Source of the DNA: Microbacteriaceae bacterium | Lineage (GTDB): Bacteria > Actinomycetota > Actinomycetes > Actinomycetales > Microbacteriaceae | Assembly: GCA_009925875.1 (NCBI GenBank) | Contig: RFQD01000064.1 | Span: forward strand, 1-7,210 | Direction of reading: 5' to 3' | Length of the DNA stretch: 7,210 nt | Shown: piece after piece, positions 5,891-7,210 of the stretch | Layout: each line of letters opens with the position of its first letter | Numbering within the stretch: the stretch's first letter is position 1 | Notes under the pieces: model-generated | What the model saw: only the letters and a program-made list of their open reading frames with translations | Database searches by the model: none | Told to the model about the DNA's origin: nothing | Translations under genes and position numbers: made by a program

Positions 5891-7084
5891 TTACTTTTGC
5901 GCACTCGCCACGACGGAGTCGCAGGTGCGAATACCGTTCGCTGCTGCATCGGCGAGGGCTACGTCCGGGGTCGAATGATTGCCCAGATACTTCAGCACCG
6001 TGATGGCCTCCGACAATGTGCTGACCGCGAAGACGGCGATTCCTTCGGGGACGTTACCGACGACCGCATCGCAATTCTCTGCGGGAGCAAGAAACAGTGG
6101 GGACCCCGTGTTTTTGGCGCCGAAAAGTTTTTGCCTGATGCCACCGATCGGACCCACGTTGCCCAAATTGTCGATCGTCCCGGTACCGGAAATGTTGAGA
6201 CCACTGTTGAGGTTTCCTGGTGTCAATTTGTCAATGATGCCCAACGCAAACATCATCCCCGCACTCGGGCCACCCACGTCGTCGAGTCGAATTGTGACAT
6301 CAAAGGGAAAGTCATACGCAACCGAGGCTCCGATGCCGAGAACCGTATCGCCCGCGTCATTTTTATAGGGCGCCACATCAATGTCGCGCATTTGTCCGTC
6401 GCGCAAAACACCCAACGTCACGGTTGTCCCCGCGCCGGCATCCACCAATTTTTCACGCAGTTGCGCAACCGATTGCGGAGCGAAACCGTTGATGGAGGCA
6501 ATGACGTCACCCTTTTTGAGCGGCCCATCCGAGGCACTTCCCTGAGCAAAACCAAGCACCTCGATGCCAGACACGACGTGGTACCCCTCGTAGGTCATGG
6601 CGGCCGCCACAGCGTCATGTTGAGAATTCACCATGAGAGCGGTGTTCTCTTTTTCGCGATCGGCATTCGTCACATCCGGTGGAAATACCGCATCAACCGG
6701 AACTACCGCACGCGACCGATCGAACCACGCAACAATGACGTCACCCCAACTCGGCAACGAATCGGGAACACCCAAAACATTGACCGTCAACAAATTGAGA
6801 TTGCCGTCCGTGGGGAACGTCGTCGCGCCGTCAATCGAGATGAGCGGCACCTTGTCCTTTTGGTCACTGCCGTCCACGGCGACACTCACCGTGCCGAGGG
6901 TGTTGAAGGTCGGGCCCGGTTGCTCAATGACGTAGGGAGCCGGCGTCGCGGTCAGCGCAACGGTGAGAATGATGGCACCCGCCACGAGAGCCGAACCCCA
7001 CCGCCATCGGCGCTGCGCAGGGGTGGTAGGAGGCCGTGAAGGTTCACGTGGCGCACCCGAAGCGTCAGAGGAGTACAACGTCAC
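5891..7084 (-). CDS. ylbL: YlbL-family PDZ and Lon-type membrane-anchored serine protease
   Basis: A 397-residue protease expected to face the outside of the cytoplasmic membrane. The basic segment at 25-28 (QRRWRW) precedes a single helix at about 30-48, followed by the family element YVIEQPGPTFNTLG (51-64). A PDZ domain spans about 155-240, with GPLKKGDVIASING at 187-200. The Lon (S16) proteolytic domain follows, with catalytic Ser274 in GGPSAGMMF and Lys319 in GPIGGIRQK, so both dyad residues are present. In Bacillus subtilis YlbL helps degrade the cell-division inhibitor YneA during recovery from DNA damage; the actinobacterial substrate is not known to me. Two lone cysteines (C338, C388) in the exported C-terminal part could pair. 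The GTG at 7084 is the only early start retaining the membrane helix; AGG eight bases upstream is a weak ribosome site. It heads a probable operon with UPF0182, the same pair as Rv3194c-Rv3193c in M. tuberculosis. Confidence 0.93.
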   Translation of the reverse strand: MTLYSSDASGAPREPSRPPTTPAQRRWRWGSALVAGAIILTVALTATPAPYVIEQPGPTFNTLGTVSVAVDGSDQKDKVPLISIDGATTFPTDGNLNLLTVNVLGVPDSLPSWGDVIVAWFDRSRAVVPVDAVFPPDVTNADREKENTALMVNSQHDAVAAAMTYEGYHVVSGIEVLGFAQGSASDGPLKKGDVIASINGFAPQSVAQLREKLVDAGAGTTVTLGVLRDGQMRDIDVAPYKNDAGDTVLGIGASVAYDFPFDVTIRLDDVGGPSAGMMFALGIIDKLTPGNLNSGLNISGTGTIDNLGNVGPIGGIRQKLFGAKNTGSPLFLAPAENCDAVVGNVPEGIAVFAVSTLSEAITVLKYLGNHSTPDVALADAAANGIRTCDSVVASAQK

Positions 7085-7210
7085 GTTCTCAGCCTGTCAG
7101 ATAAGGGAACCCTGCACCGACCATCGCGACGGAACACGAACGTTGTTCGCGCCCAGCGCAAGCCGGTTTCGCCGCTCCACGGGGGATTGTCAGTCAGTCT
7201 CGGGTTAGCG
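7085..7210. other. Region upstream of the PDZ/Lon protease gene, no supported gene
   Basis: These 126 bases reach the right edge. No start codon with a ribosome site and coding character is visible on the plus strand. On the minus strand one frame stays open for 42 codons from the edge to a TGA overlapping the protease GTG (GTGA). Its Arg-rich product resembles nothing I know, and such a length is unremarkable in GC-rich DNA. The protease promoter is expected here, but no clear -35/-10 pair stands out. In mycobacteria a divergent zinc metalloprotease gene (Rv3195 type) lies beyond this point, but nothing here shows it. Confidence 0.4.

Noticed and set aside
5717..7039. Plus-strand open frame of 440 codons opposite the PDZ/Lon protease gene
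   Set aside because: The protease on the other strand has clear domains and both catalytic residues. The antisense product is Arg/His/Asn-rich and featureless, typical of a shadow frame.
7081..7210. Minus-strand frame open from the right edge that ends in a GTGA overlap with the protease start
   Set aside because: It has only 42 codons, is Arg-rich and has no recognised motif. The 4-base overlap is suggestive but can arise by chance, so there is too little to call a gene.
1..7210. Search for CRISPR arrays, insertion sequences, phage genes, toxin-antitoxin pairs or defence cassettes
   Set aside because: There are no spaced repeats beyond the single 13-bp tandem pair, no transposase or integrase motifs, and no tRNA-end duplication suggesting an attachment site next to tRNA-fMet. 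The genes present are conserved housekeeping types.

Overview
The window reads as a stretch of actinobacterial chromosome, most likely from the Microbacteriaceae or a close relative. This rests on the moderately high GC content (high fifties percent by eye, not computed), GTG start codons, weak Shine-Dalgarno sites, and the gene pair YlbL-type PDZ/Lon protease followed by a UPF0182 membrane protein. That pair is also adjacent in Mycobacterium tuberculosis (Rv3194c-Rv3193c, from memory). The species is not identified.

Every supported gene lies on the minus strand, so the biological order runs from right to left. At 7084-5891 is a membrane-anchored PDZ plus Lon-type protease. It is followed after 39 bases by a UPF0182 multi-pass membrane protein (5851-3063). 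The UPF0182 reading frame is broken near 5630-5637, where the conserved cytoplasmic loop between membrane helices 2 and 3 (about 30 residues) is also missing. Then come an unrecognised, almost entirely helical coiled-coil protein (2988-2272) and the initiator tRNA-fMet (2219-2143). The tRNA is preceded by a perfect 13-bp tandem repeat and followed by a strong perfect hairpin (2139-2114). To the left are a beta-CASP metallo-beta-lactamase-fold nuclease (2049-676) and the first 205 codons of a formimidoylglutamase-like arginase-family enzyme, which runs off the left edge.

The first two genes look like one transcription unit of envelope proteins. The coiled-coil gene may be cotranscribed with them or have its own start. 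The tRNA, the nuclease and the arginase-family gene look like separately started housekeeping genes. Coding density is high, and the longest stretch without a supported gene is the 126 bases at the right edge.

I see no phage, insertion sequence, CRISPR array, toxin-antitoxin pair or defence cassette, and no convincing new multi-gene system. The best targets for a second look are the UPF0182 frame break with loop loss, the unassigned coiled-coil gene, and the repeat and hairpin flanking the initiator tRNA.
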